DNA of 64,000 bases. Origin: Planococcus soli. Its GTDB lineage: Bacteria; Bacillota; Bacilli; Bacillales_A; Planococcaceae. Each line of letters begins with the position of its first letter. The stretch's first letter is position 1. The position numbers and the translations under genes are program-made. The notes below the pieces were generated by a model, which was not told the origin of the DNA, did not search any database, and was given only the letters and a program-made list of their open reading frames with translations. The DNA lies in contig NZ_WXYN01000051.1 in the NCBI RefSeq assembly GCF_016881065.1, positions 372,001 to 436,000 of the forward strand. The letters are read 5' to 3'. Shown here piece by piece: positions 1 to 9,029 of the stretch.

Positions 1-1
1 C

Positions 2-676
2 CCAATTTTTCATCAAATGGTGCTGGCTGATGAAATCAACCGGGCGACTCCTAAAACCCAAAGTGCCTTGCTGGAAGCAATGGGAGAAAAAACGGTGACC
101 ATACTGGGAGACACTAAAGTGATGGCACGGCCATTTTTTGTACTGGCCACCCAAAATCCAATCGAAATGGAAGGAACTTATCCGCTGCCGGAAGCGCAAA
201 TGGATCGCTTTCTATGCAAGATCCTGGTTTCCTATCCAAGCCGCAATGAACTTGCCGAAATCAGCCGAAGAACAACAGGTGCTGATACGGTCCTCCTTGG
301 CAAAAAGATGAATACCGCCAGTCTGATCGAAGCACAGCAGATGGTAAAAGAAGTTTTGCTGGCAGATGACATATTGATGGTAGCTGTCGATATTATTCAA
401 AATACTCATCCTGAACATTCAGAGCACGAATCCATTCAGCAGTATGTGCAGTATGGCAGTGGACCGCGTGGCCTGCAGAGTTTGATTCGTCTGGCAAAAG
501 CGCGAGCATTGATGGAAGGCCGCTACCATGTTTCTATCGGCGACTTGAAATATGTAGCCAAGCCTGTATTGCGGCATCGCCTCCTATTGAATTACGAGGC
601 TGAAGCAATAGGCAAAGAAGCGGATGAATTGATAGATTTGGTGCTCAGCACAGCTGGAAAAGGCGTTTTGAAATGA
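2..676 (+). CDS. MoxR-family AAA+ ATPase (5' end outside window)
   Basis: The reading frame is open from base 2, so the protein begins before the window; about 224 residues of the C-terminal part are present. It starts in the Walker B region (FHQMVLADEINRA) and continues through PKTQSALLEAM, sensor 1 (FVLATQNPIEMEGTYPLPEAQMDRF) and the C-terminal lid, the typical MoxR order. MoxR ATPases work with von Willebrand A proteins as chaperones that mature or insert cofactors into other proteins. The stop overlaps the next start by 4 bp (ATGA), and the DUF58 and vWA genes that follow form the usual MoxR partner set, so this is the proximal gene of a four-gene operon seen here. The target is unknown. 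Confidence 0.88.
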   Translation, partial: PIFHQMVLADEINRATPKTQSALLEAMGEKTVTILGDTKVMARPFFVLATQNPIEMEGTYPLPEAQMDRFLCKILVSYPSRNELAEISRRTTGADTVLLGKKMNTASLIEAQQMVKEVLLADDILMVAVDIIQNTHPEHSEHESIQQYVQYGSGPRGLQSLIRLAKARALMEGRYHVSIGDLKYVAKPVLRHRLLLNYEAEAIGKEADELIDLVLSTAGKGVLK

Positions 677-1533
677 CGTTGTTAAACATGCCGGCTGATT
701 GGGGTTCACGCCTCAGCCGCTACGCCATTGGAACCAAAGCGAAAATCAGGGGGCATCACAAAGGCTCTCATCGGTCGATGCGTTTTGGCAACTCATTGGA
801 TTTTTCTGATTTTCGCGAATACCATCCCGGAGATGATGTTCGCCACATCGACTGGAACGTTTATGCCCGAACCGAACGTGTTTATATTAAGCGCTTTTTG
901 GATGAACAGGAGATGCGTGTTCACCTCCTGATCGACAGTTCAAAATCGATGGACAGCAAATGGCTGTTTGCCAAACAGCTGGCCTTTTCCTTGGGGCTGA
1001 TGGTGTTAGGGAGTGACGATCGCCTAACGGTCTCATCTGGACAAAAAGAGCTTGTGCCTTTTCGCAAAAAAGGGAAGTCTGCCAAAAAACTGTTTGAGCA
1101 TTTTCTGGCTTCGATGCCGGACCCGAAAAATCTTTCTTTTGCCAAGCAGGCAAGCTTCTATGCAGCCAAAGATTCCACGGTGCTTTTCATCGTTTCGGAT
1201 GGATTGGAGCCGCTCGAAGACTGGCACGTTTTTTTCAAACAGGCACCTGCATATGCACATGACCTCCGGTTTATCCACATCAGTACGGAAGAAGAGCGTG
1301 CCCCCTCTTATAGAGGCGACCTCCGTTTTATAGACGACGAAACACAGCAAGTATTGAATGTCACGGTTACGGAAGAGGCGCTGCACTCGTATCAGAAACA
1401 AAGCGAACTACATGCCAAAGGGCTGGAGTCGCTTTGCCGGACCTACGGCATTGCTTATTTGCCGGTGCACATGGAAGATGGAATTGAGCAAGTGCTATTT
1501 CATCAGATGGTGCGAAAAAATTGGATTAAATGA
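673..1533 (+). CDS. DUF58 domain protein, MoxR partner
   Basis: A 286-residue soluble protein. The DUF58 signature EYHPGDDVRHIDWNVYART lies near residues 50-68 and is followed by a vWA-like fold: HLLIDSSKSM (DxSxS metal site, near residue 90) and LFIVSDG further on. DUF58 proteins nearly always sit beside MoxR ATPases and are thought to link the ATPase to its substrate. The start overlaps the moxR stop, indicating translational coupling. The next gene follows after 11 bp. There is no signal peptide or membrane segment, so it is probably cytosolic at the membrane face. The family call is firm; the cellular role is not known. Confidence 0.85.
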   Translation: MTLLNMPADWGSRLSRYAIGTKAKIRGHHKGSHRSMRFGNSLDFSDFREYHPGDDVRHIDWNVYARTERVYIKRFLDEQEMRVHLLIDSSKSMDSKWLFAKQLAFSLGLMVLGSDDRLTVSSGQKELVPFRKKGKSAKKLFEHFLASMPDPKNLSFAKQASFYAAKDSTVLFIVSDGLEPLEDWHVFFKQAPAYAHDLRFIHISTEEERAPSYRGDLRFIDDETQQVLNVTVTEEALHSYQKQSELHAKGLESLCRTYGIAYLPVHMEDGIEQVLFHQMVRKNWIK

Positions 1534-1544
1534 GGTGAAGCGGC

Positions 1545-3278
1545 ATGGGAGCGTCGAATTGGGGAATGATCTGGACAGCAGTTATGCCGCTGGCTGTGAT
1601 CCTCTATTATTTCTTTAGAAAAAAATACAGGGACCAACGCGTATCCTCGACGCTATTTTGGCAAGAACGGATGAAGGAGCTGCAAGCTTCCCCGTATTTG
1701 AAAAAACTGCAGCATCATTTATTGTTTTACTTGCAATTGGCAGCGCTTCTGCTTTGCGTACTGGCACTGCTTGGACCGTTTAGTGAGTCGGAAACACTGA
1801 CAGGCAATGATTTTATTTTTGTCGTGGATACTTCAGCGACGATGCTGGCCGGTTCGCCGTCTCATTTTGAAAAGCACCAGCAGGAAATGAAAAGTTTAGC
1901 GGCACAAGCTGGCGGCAAACCGGTAACTATTGTCACAACAGGTGCAAGTCCGGAAGTGGTCGTCCGCAATGAGCAGGATCTTGATGCGATTGAACAGGCA
2001 GTCGATCAATTGGCGGTACGCTACGAAAAGGCTGAAATGGAACAGACGATTTTATTTGCAGATACATTGGGGGCCAACGATTCAACAGTCATCCACATTT
2101 TTACCGATAGCTTGGACCGCGATCTGCTGGCCAATAAAACTGGGAAAAGCTATCAAGTTCATGGCGTTTCTGATACACTCCGCAATGTTTCCATCCAACA
2201 GTTTGGTCTTTCCGAAACGGAAGACGGTGTCCGTGGTATTGTTCAGCTGGTCAATGGCAGCGATGAAGCATTGCCCGCTCTAGTCCGGCTGTCCGCTGGT
2301 GCAACGGAAAAAACGGTGGAGGTAGAATTGGCAGCTGCTGAAGAACTGCTGGTACCTTTTGAAGAACTGCCGGCTGAAAAAAACTGGCAGGCGACTGTAG
2401 AAGTGCGTGACGATTATGCAGCTGATAACACAATGGCTGCTTACTTAACGCCTCCGGGAGATGAGGTCGTCATTGATTCAGCATTGCATGAATTGATTGC
2501 CAGCGGCTTTCGTTCGCTCGATTTGGATGTTCGTCTGGCAGAAACAGCCCAATTGCAGCCGGACTTCGGATTGCCGGTTGTGACCAATCAAAGCGAGCTA
2601 TTGGAAGGAGCGGCTCCAATCCTGTTGATCGGCCGCAATGATGAAACGGCAGTTGAAGTTTCAGGGCAAATTGAAACGCAGGAACATCCGTTATTTGCGT
2701 ATGCCGAACTGGAAGAAGTATACGTTTCCCAACTGTATCCGCCTTTTGACGGCTATGAAACCATCGCATCGATTAATGAACAGCCTTTTATTCAATTGTC
2801 TCCAAAAGGCGATATCGTAGTATTGGCAGATGTTCAGTCGACCGATTGGCCACTTTTTCCAGCATTCCCATTGTTCCTATGGAGCGCCATGAACAGCTTA
2901 TCCGGTGATGAGGAATTTCTGGGATTTTTCCAGCCGAACGAACACCGCTCCGTGTCTCTGGCTTCCGACACCGGAGAGTGGGAAATCTTTAAAGATGGCG
3001 CATACAGCCATTCTTATATTGAAGGTAGTGGTCCATTTATTGCGCCTACCGAACCTGGAGTTTATGAGGTGATCGGAGATGCAGAGACTAAGACCCTGAT
3101 CGTCCAGCTGTCCAGCGAAGAAAAAACGTTGGCTGCAGGCTCATCATACACGATGGGAGCTGCAGAAACAGCTCAAGATATGGTCCGTTTTTCATTTGTG
3201 CCGTTTATTATCGCGTTGATCCTGCTGCTGGTCATTGCGGAATGGGAGGTATACCGCCGTGGAATTGCGACTCGATGA
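1545..3278 (+). CDS. BatA-like membrane protein with vWA domain
   Basis: 577 residues. Two hydrophobic segments near residues 8-22 and 58-80 flank a basic stretch, the N-terminal pattern of BatA proteins. A vWA-like domain follows, starting at FIFVVDTSATM; the metal-site motif reads DTSAT rather than the canonical DxSxS, so metal binding may be altered. A long extracytoplasmic segment leads to a last membrane helix near residues 548-568 (FVPFIIALILLLVIAEW). The Shine-Dalgarno GAGGTG lies 7 bases before the ATG. The end overlaps the next gene by 20 bp, so the two are translationally coupled. It is probably a membrane adaptor for the MoxR/DUF58 pair. Confidence 0.8.
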   Translation: MGASNWGMIWTAVMPLAVILYYFFRKKYRDQRVSSTLFWQERMKELQASPYLKKLQHHLLFYLQLAALLLCVLALLGPFSESETLTGNDFIFVVDTSATMLAGSPSHFEKHQQEMKSLAAQAGGKPVTIVTTGASPEVVVRNEQDLDAIEQAVDQLAVRYEKAEMEQTILFADTLGANDSTVIHIFTDSLDRDLLANKTGKSYQVHGVSDTLRNVSIQQFGLSETEDGVRGIVQLVNGSDEALPALVRLSAGATEKTVEVELAAAEELLVPFEELPAEKNWQATVEVRDDYAADNTMAAYLTPPGDEVVIDSALHELIASGFRSLDLDVRLAETAQLQPDFGLPVVTNQSELLEGAAPILLIGRNDETAVEVSGQIETQEHPLFAYAELEEVYVSQLYPPFDGYETIASINEQPFIQLSPKGDIVVLADVQSTDWPLFPAFPLFLWSAMNSLSGDEEFLGFFQPNEHRSVSLASDTGEWEIFKDGAYSHSYIEGSGPFIAPTEPGVYEVIGDAETKTLIVQLSSEEKTLAAGSSYTMGAAETAQDMVRFSFVPFIIALILLLVIAEWEVYRRGIATR

Positions 3279-5832
3279 ACCGCTCTGGCTTTTCCTGTTA
3301 GTCCCCGCAATCGGTTATTTTGGCTGGTTTGGCATAAAGAATTTCCCAACCAGTTCTAAACTGGCGAAAGTAGTTTATATCCTTCGCATAGCGACTGTCG
3401 CTTTGCTGATTTTCGCGTTAGCTGCACCTTCTCTGTTCCGTCCTGTGAAAGAAGAGCAAGTCATTTTCCTGCTCGACCGGTCGGCTTCTCTTGAAGGAAT
3501 GGAGAAGGAGATGGCAACTGCTATAGAAACGGCATTGTCAGCCAAAAAAGATCATCAATCGGTTGGCGTGTATACTTTTGCTGAAGATTTTTTGAGTCTC
3601 ATGCCATTGACTGCAGAGTCTGAGGTTTTGCCCGCCGATCTGGCAATCGGCCAAGATGGACACACCAATATCGCCCGTGCTTTGGAACTTGCTTCAAACA
3701 GCGGCGACACGGATCTGGCAACGCGGGTGGTAATTCTGACTGATGGCAATGAAACGCAGTCTTCCGTTCTGGAAAGCTTAAACCGCTTGGAATCCGACCG
3801 GCTTCAAGTGGATGTCTGGCCGATCGAGCAAACAGCGCAAAACGATATAGCCGTCAGCCGCTTTGAAACACCTTCGCGTGCGTTTTTAGGGGAAGCCCAA
3901 TCCTTTTCTGTCACGGTCGATTCCGATGCGGTAGCCCAGGCAAAGTTGGTTTTTTCAATGAATGACCGTGACTTGGATACGAAAGAAATCGATTTATCAG
4001 AAGGGCAGAATGTTTTTAATTATTCATACCCCGCCAGCTCAGAAGGCCTTTTGAAATATGAAGTGCGTCTGGAGGCAGACCAAGACGCTTTTCTGGAAAA
4101 CAATTCACTTGTCAGCGTCACCGAAGTTTCCGGGAATCCAGAAGTACTCGTGGTCAACGGCGGAGAGCCAAGTCCGATACCGGATTTACTGGATAGGAAC
4201 AACTTGCGTGTGACCGAGTTGTCCTCGGACCAGTTGCCGAGCAGTTTGTCCGGCATCCTTCGCTATGATTCCATTATTTTCGATAATGTTTCTGGGACTT
4301 CGGTTGGAGAGCAGCAGATGAATATCATTGAACAGGCCGTTCAGCAATTTGGTGTTGGTTTTATGATGGTCGGCGGTGAACAGAGCTTCGGTCTTGGCGG
4401 CTATTTCAAAACGCCGATTGAGCGCCTGCTTCCGGTCGAAATGGAAGTCAAAGGCAAGCACGAATTGCCTTCACTCGGTTTGATGATCGTTATGGACCGT
4501 TCGGGAAGCATGATGGGCATGAAAATGGAATTGGCGAAAGAAGCGGCAGCCCGGTCGGTTGAACTGCTTCGGCCGAATGATATACTAGGCGTCATTGCCT
4601 TTGATGATCATCCGTGGGAAATTTTTTCTGCAGCCAAAGTGACCGATCCGCAGGATGCTGTGGATAAAATTTTAGGCATCACACCAGGAGGCGGGACCGA
4701 AATTTATAGCTCCTTGCAGCAAGCTTATATGGAACTGGAAAATTTGGAGTTGCAGCGAAAGCACATCATCCTGCTGACAGATGGCCAATCGGCAACTTCC
4801 AATGATTATGGGGCGTTGATCGAAGGAGGCAAAGACAATAATATCACCTTATCTACTGTCTCTATCGGCCAAGATGCCGACCGGAATCTGTTGGAACAAT
4901 TGGCCAATACCGGAAGCGGCCGTTTTTACGATGTGACCGATGCCACCACGATTCCAGCGATCCTATCGCGGGAAACAATCATGATGTCCCGTACTTTTAT
5001 TGTGGACGAACCTTTTTATCCGGTGGTGTATGACAGCCAGTGGAATGAATTATTTGGGGATGGTGTCCCTCAGCTAAACGCCTATATTGCCACAACAGCA
5101 AAAAGCACGGCTTCAGTTGCGTTGGAAAGCGAGGAAGGCGATCCAGTGCTTGCCAGCTGGAATTATGGCCTGGGCAAAACAGTCGCTTATACATCCGGAA
5201 GCGGTGCATGGAGCGGAGATTTCCAGAACTGGGACAGGTGGCCGGATTTTTGGAATCACAGCGTTGCCGAGTTGCTGCCGGCGTTTGAAGAAATTCCCTA
5301 CTCAGTTACCCGCAAAGAACAAGGAGTTTACACGGTTGAAGATCCTACACAAAGCTCAGCCATACTGACCGTGACTGCAGTCGATGAACAAGGCAATGAG
5401 CTTCCGCTGCAAACAGAGCCGGTAGCACCAGGCAAAGTGGATGTTAAAGTGGATGCCGATTCGGGATTGGTATTTTTCAGTGTCACCAATGAAAACGGAG
5501 CCGCCTATAAAACCGGCCTGACAATCCCTTATGGCGATGAATATCGAACAGCAGAGACAAATGTGCCTCTACTGACAACGTTGGCTGAACGGACAGGTGG
5601 ACAGGTATTGACCACCATGGATGAAGCTTTCCGCGATATGCCCTTCACCAGTGGAACCAGTCGTCCGATTCAACTGTTCCTGCTATTTGCGGCGATGGTG
5701 TTGTTCTTCTCAGACATTACGCTTCGGCGGTTCGGGCTTCTAAAGCCTGGATTAAAAAGAAAAGCCGCAAAAGAAGAAGCTTCTTCTCCTGCGGCAATCG
5801 ATCAATTAATAAAAGCGAAAAAGAGAGGCTGA
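3259..5832 (+). CDS. Membrane protein with two vWA domains and a glutamine-amidotransferase-like domain
   Basis: 857 residues from a GTG start with GGGAGGT 8 bases upstream; an upstream TTG at 3235 lacks a ribosome site. Two N-terminal membrane helices (near residues 6-22 and 44-62) are followed by a first vWA domain (FLLDRSASL; VVILTDGNETQ), an amidotransferase-like fold (MMVGGEQSFGLGGY), and a second vWA domain (IVMDRSGSMMG; GGGTEIYSSL; IILLTDGQS). Both vWA domains keep DxSxS metal sites. A C-terminal helix lies near residues 800-820, followed by a basic tail. As the last gene of the MoxR operon it probably forms the membrane scaffold. The substrate is unknown. Confidence 0.82.
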   Translation: MELRLDEPLWLFLLVPAIGYFGWFGIKNFPTSSKLAKVVYILRIATVALLIFALAAPSLFRPVKEEQVIFLLDRSASLEGMEKEMATAIETALSAKKDHQSVGVYTFAEDFLSLMPLTAESEVLPADLAIGQDGHTNIARALELASNSGDTDLATRVVILTDGNETQSSVLESLNRLESDRLQVDVWPIEQTAQNDIAVSRFETPSRAFLGEAQSFSVTVDSDAVAQAKLVFSMNDRDLDTKEIDLSEGQNVFNYSYPASSEGLLKYEVRLEADQDAFLENNSLVSVTEVSGNPEVLVVNGGEPSPIPDLLDRNNLRVTELSSDQLPSSLSGILRYDSIIFDNVSGTSVGEQQMNIIEQAVQQFGVGFMMVGGEQSFGLGGYFKTPIERLLPVEMEVKGKHELPSLGLMIVMDRSGSMMGMKMELAKEAAARSVELLRPNDILGVIAFDDHPWEIFSAAKVTDPQDAVDKILGITPGGGTEIYSSLQQAYMELENLELQRKHIILLTDGQSATSNDYGALIEGGKDNNITLSTVSIGQDADRNLLEQLANTGSGRFYDVTDATTIPAILSRETIMMSRTFIVDEPFYPVVYDSQWNELFGDGVPQLNAYIATTAKSTASVALESEEGDPVLASWNYGLGKTVAYTSGSGAWSGDFQNWDRWPDFWNHSVAELLPAFEEIPYSVTRKEQGVYTVEDPTQSSAILTVTAVDEQGNELPLQTEPVAPGKVDVKVDADSGLVFFSVTNENGAAYKTGLTIPYGDEYRTAETNVPLLTTLAERTGGQVLTTMDEAFRDMPFTSGTSRPIQLFLLFAAMVLFFSDITLRRFGLLKPGLKRKAAKEEASSPAAIDQLIKAKKRG

Positions 5833-5848
5833 CTCTTTTTCGCTTTTT
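5811..5848. terminator. Bidirectional terminator, MoxR operon / MFS gene
   Basis: A 15-bp perfect inverted repeat (5811-5825 with 5833-5847) with a 7-base loop, A-rich at the left and T-rich at the right. The stem begins upstream of the stop codon of the vWA gene, so the last codons are part of the hairpin. It can serve both converging genes. Confidence 0.85.
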
Positions 5849-5852
5849 ATTT

Positions 5853-7043
5853 TTAGCTCCGGCTCGTGGCCAAAAGCTGCTGTTTTCGCATCGACCATGT
5901 ATTAGCGATGAAGAAGCAAGTGATTAAGATGGCAGTACCCAGAATATAAGGATAGCTCATATTGATATCGAACAGAATGCCTGCGAGTGCAGGGCCAATC
6001 ATGTTGCCAAGACTCATATAGGCATTGTTCATGCCTGCTGCGAAGCCTTGTTCATCACCCGCCAATTTGGAAATCAAGGTATTGATGGCTGGGCGCAGCA
6101 GGGAGGCGGCCGTGAAAAATACAGCTGCCACCAGTAAAATTGCCCAAAACGAGCTGACAAACAAGATGCCGATCATCGCAGCTGCTGATACCAGCAGGTT
6201 GACCAGGATGACTTTCATCTCTCCAAACCGTTTAAAGAGCTTATCAATGACAAATGTTTGGACAACCACACCAACAAATCCGCCGACAGTTATCAGAATG
6301 GCAATTTCTTTTGGCGTGAATCCAAATTTCTTATCTGCGTATAAGGCAATGGTCGACTGGAAGTTGGCCAACCCAAAGGCGAAAATAAACATTACCAGCA
6401 ACATGACAAAATAGGGCGTGTAAGTAGAACGTTTCATCTGCTGAAGCAAATTTTCTGATTTGGTATCGGCAGCCTTAATGGTAGGGGCAACATTCGGCAG
6501 CACCGCAAAAGAAATAAAGGCTGCAATCAGTGCTACAGCCGTAGCAATGTAAAACGGGAATTCTATGCTGACTTCAGCTAAAAACCCACCGATTCCGGGA
6601 CCAATCATAAAGCCTAGAGACATCGAGGCGCCGAGCAGCCCCATGCCTCTTCCACGTTCTTCAAATGTCGTGATATCCGCAACGAATGCCATCATCGGAG
6701 GGATGAGGAAAGCTGCGCCCAAGCCGCTGAAGAAGCGGGCTAGGTAGAGGATCCATAAATGAGAAGCCAATCCGAATGCCAGCTGAGATAAACCGAAGAC
6801 GATCAAGCCGAAGATGATCAGGTTTTTACGTCCATATTTGTCGGATAGCTGACCTGACAAAGGGGAGAACAGGAATTGCGCTAGGGCAAAAGTGGCAATC
6901 AAGGTGCCAAGAGCTTGACCTGCCACACCGAATGTATCCAAATAGGCAGGCATGATCGGGATAATCAGACCGATTCCACTCATGGCAATAAACATGTTAA
7001 ACATCAGCACATAAAGTGCAAACTTATTAGATCTAACGGCCAT
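5853..7043 (-). CDS. MFS multidrug efflux transporter, DHA1 type
   Basis: 396 residues with about 12 hydrophobic segments. The MFS motif A (GQLSDKYGRKN) lies in the loop after helix 2, and the drug-exporter motif C (GFMIGPGIGGF) is near residues 137-147. The layout resembles NorA, Bmr and Blt proton-driven drug exporters. AAGAAGG lies 8 bases upstream of the ATG. The gene is alone between two terminators and so is transcribed separately. An imperfect palindrome upstream (7085-7100) might bind a local regulator, but no regulator gene is adjacent. The substrate cannot be told from sequence. Confidence 0.85.
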   Translation of the reverse strand: MAVRSNKFALYVLMFNMFIAMSGIGLIIPIMPAYLDTFGVAGQALGTLIATFALAQFLFSPLSGQLSDKYGRKNLIIFGLIVFGLSQLAFGLASHLWILYLARFFSGLGAAFLIPPMMAFVADITTFEERGRGMGLLGASMSLGFMIGPGIGGFLAEVSIEFPFYIATAVALIAAFISFAVLPNVAPTIKAADTKSENLLQQMKRSTYTPYFVMLLVMFIFAFGLANFQSTIALYADKKFGFTPKEIAILITVGGFVGVVVQTFVIDKLFKRFGEMKVILVNLLVSAAAMIGILFVSSFWAILLVAAVFFTAASLLRPAINTLISKLAGDEQGFAAGMNNAYMSLGNMIGPALAGILFDINMSYPYILGTAILITCFFIANTWSMRKQQLLATSRS

Positions 7044-7084
7044 AAAGAGACCTTCTTTCGTTGTTATTTCGACTCACTAAATTT

Positions 7085-7100
7085 TAGACTTTAGAATCTA
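7085..7100. promoter_or_regulatory. Imperfect palindrome upstream of the MFS gene
   Basis: TAGACTTTAGAATCTA has matching outer TAGA/TCTA arms with an imperfect centre and lies 42 bp before the MFS start codon. It could be an operator for a MarR- or TetR-type regulator, but this is a weak guess. Confidence 0.25.
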
Positions 7101-7119
7101 CATACTATACCCCAAAATC

Positions 7120-7150
7120 AAAAAAAAAAACAGACAAAAGTTCTGCCTGT
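7120..7150 (-). terminator. Terminator of the pot operon
   Basis: Read on the minus strand, ACAGGCA pairs with TGTCTGT (one G-U pair) around a 7-base loop, followed by a run of ten T. The stem touches the potD stop codon. Confidence 0.8.
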
Positions 7151-8226
7151 CATTTTTCCATATCCATTTTAAATTCCAGGAATAATTCATTGTACGTACC
7201 CAACATTTCAAGACCCAGATTTTCATAGACTTCCAGGCGTTCCCGCAGTTCTTCCGGTGGGTAAAATCGCTCGTCTCCTGTAACTTCGGGATCCATCAAA
7301 GCGATAGCCTGCTCGTTGGGTGTAGAATATCCGACATAGTCCGCGTTTTGAGCAGCCACTTCAGGGTCCAGCATAAAGTTGATAAAAGCATGTGCCCCAT
7401 CTATATTGTCAGCTGTTGACGGAATAATCATGTTATCGAACCATAAATTCGATCCTTCCTCTGGAACCGAATAGTCGATGTTTTCGTTGATCCACATCAT
7501 GTCTGCAGCTTGCCCAGACCATGTAACCGCAACAGCCGCTTCTTCGCGGCGCATCATTTCGACAATTTCATCCCCAATGATGGCCTTAACATTCGGGCCA
7601 ATGGTCTTTAATTTGTCGGTGGCTTCGCGCAACTCGTCCAAATTGGTTGAGTTCAAAGAGTAGCCCAGACTGTTCAAGCCCATGCCGATCACTTCACGGG
7701 CACTGTCGACAAGGATGACTTCCTGTTGGAGCGTTGGATCCCACAGATCGTCCCAGCTATCAAACGTTTGGCCTTCCAGCAAAGTCGGGTTGAATGCGAT
7801 GCCGACAGTTCCCCAGAAATAAGGAACTGAGTATTCATTGCCCGGATCAAAAGGAAGGTCAAGAAAATACGGATCGATATTTTGCAGATTTGGAATCAGC
7901 TCATGGTCGATTGGTTGCAGCAGATCATTATCTTTCATTTTTTCGATGGCATACTCGGAAGGCATGGCTACATCATAAGTTGTTCCGCCCTGCTCGATCT
8001 TGGTCATCATTGATTCATTTGAATCGAAGGTTTCATAAACCACAGAGATATTGGTTTCTTCTTCAAATTGGTCAATTAGTTCGGGGTCGATGTACTCGCC
8101 CCAATTGTAAACGGAAATGGTGCCGCCGTCGGCTGTGGCCGAACTGCGTTCCAGGACATTGACGGTATACAAGAGAATGGCCGATACGACCAGAATGGCG
8201 ATAGCAGCTCTGGTGATGTCCTTCAT
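7150..8226 (-). CDS. potD: Spermidine/putrescine ABC transporter, substrate-binding protein PotD
   Basis: 358 residues. The N-terminus (MKDITRAAIAILVVSAILLY) is a basic start followed by one hydrophobic helix and no lipobox Cys, so the protein is probably anchored by an uncleaved helix or exported. The mature part begins ISVYNWGEYIDPELIDQFE, the classic start of periplasmic polyamine-binding proteins, and contains PYFWGTVGIAFNP. It captures polyamine outside the membrane and delivers it to PotBC. The start overlaps potC by 4 bp (ATGA). It is the last gene of the regulator-potABCD operon and ends in a strong terminator. Confidence 0.93.
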   Translation of the reverse strand: MKDITRAAIAILVVSAILLYTVNVLERSSATADGGTISVYNWGEYIDPELIDQFEEETNISVVYETFDSNESMMTKIEQGGTTYDVAMPSEYAIEKMKDNDLLQPIDHELIPNLQNIDPYFLDLPFDPGNEYSVPYFWGTVGIAFNPTLLEGQTFDSWDDLWDPTLQQEVILVDSAREVIGMGLNSLGYSLNSTNLDELREATDKLKTIGPNVKAIIGDEIVEMMRREEAAVAVTWSGQAADMMWINENIDYSVPEEGSNLWFDNMIIPSTADNIDGAHAFINFMLDPEVAAQNADYVGYSTPNEQAIALMDPEVTGDERFYPPEELRERLEVYENLGLEMLGTYNELFLEFKMDMEK

Positions 8227-9029
8227 ACTTTAGCGCCTCCTGTTCCAGGGGATTGTCCAGCCCGTTGAGTAAAGAAATAATAGCCAAGGACCAATCCAAG
8301 CGTTACAACGAAGATTAATGCAGAAAGTGCATTGATGGTCAGCGTGATTCCAGCTCGTGCCATGGAATAGATTTCGATTGACAGGGTCGAGAACCCGTTT
8401 CCTGTAACGAAAAAAGTGACTGCAAAATCATCCAGTGAATAAGTTAAAGCAAGGAAAAATCCGGCAAAAATACCTGGTTTGATATACGGGATGATGACGC
8501 GCGTCAAAATATCCCGTTTGGATGCACCAAGGTCGGTCGCTGCATCGATCAGCGAACTGCTCATTTCCTGCAGTTTTGGTAGGACCATGATCACAACGAT
8601 CGGAATGCTGAAGGCGATGTGGGAAATCAGCACTGAAGCAAAGCCGAGCTGGACGCCGATCATGGTGAATAGGATGAGGAACGATGCTCCGATAATGACG
8701 TCCGGGCTGACAATCAGGATCGTGTTCAAAGACAGAACCGCATTGCGTGTTTTGCGGTTCCGCAAAAATACGATGCCGATCGCACCCAAAACACCGATAG
8801 CTGTCGAAATGAGAGAAGACAGCAAAGCCACAATGACTGTGTTCATTAAAATGATCAAGAGCCGTGTGTCATTAAAGACTGCACCGTAATGCTCCAACGT
8901 GAATCCTTCAAAACTCGACATGGTGCCTCCGCTGTTGAATGAATAAAAGATCAGGTAGAAAATGGGGGCATAGAGAATGGCAAAGACGAGTGCCAAATAG
9001 ATTTTTGCCGGCTTACTTAGTTTTGCCAT
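8223..9029 (-). CDS. potC: Spermidine/putrescine ABC transporter permease PotC
   Basis: 268 residues with six membrane helices. The coupling-loop motif of binding-protein-dependent permeases is visible near residues 163-185 (DAATDLGASKRDILTRVIIP). AAGGAGG lies upstream of the ATG. It overlaps potB by 17 bp and potD by 4 bp, so the three are tightly coupled. PotC pairs with PotB to form the channel energised by PotA. Confidence 0.92.
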   Translation of the reverse strand: MAKLSKPAKIYLALVFAILYAPIFYLIFYSFNSGGTMSSFEGFTLEHYGAVFNDTRLLIILMNTVIVALLSSLISTAIGVLGAIGIVFLRNRKTRNAVLSLNTILIVSPDVIIGASFLILFTMIGVQLGFASVLISHIAFSIPIVVIMVLPKLQEMSSSLIDAATDLGASKRDILTRVIIPYIKPGIFAGFFLALTYSLDDFAVTFFVTGNGFSTLSIEIYSMARAGITLTINALSALIFVVTLGLVLGYYFFTQRAGQSPGTGGAKV

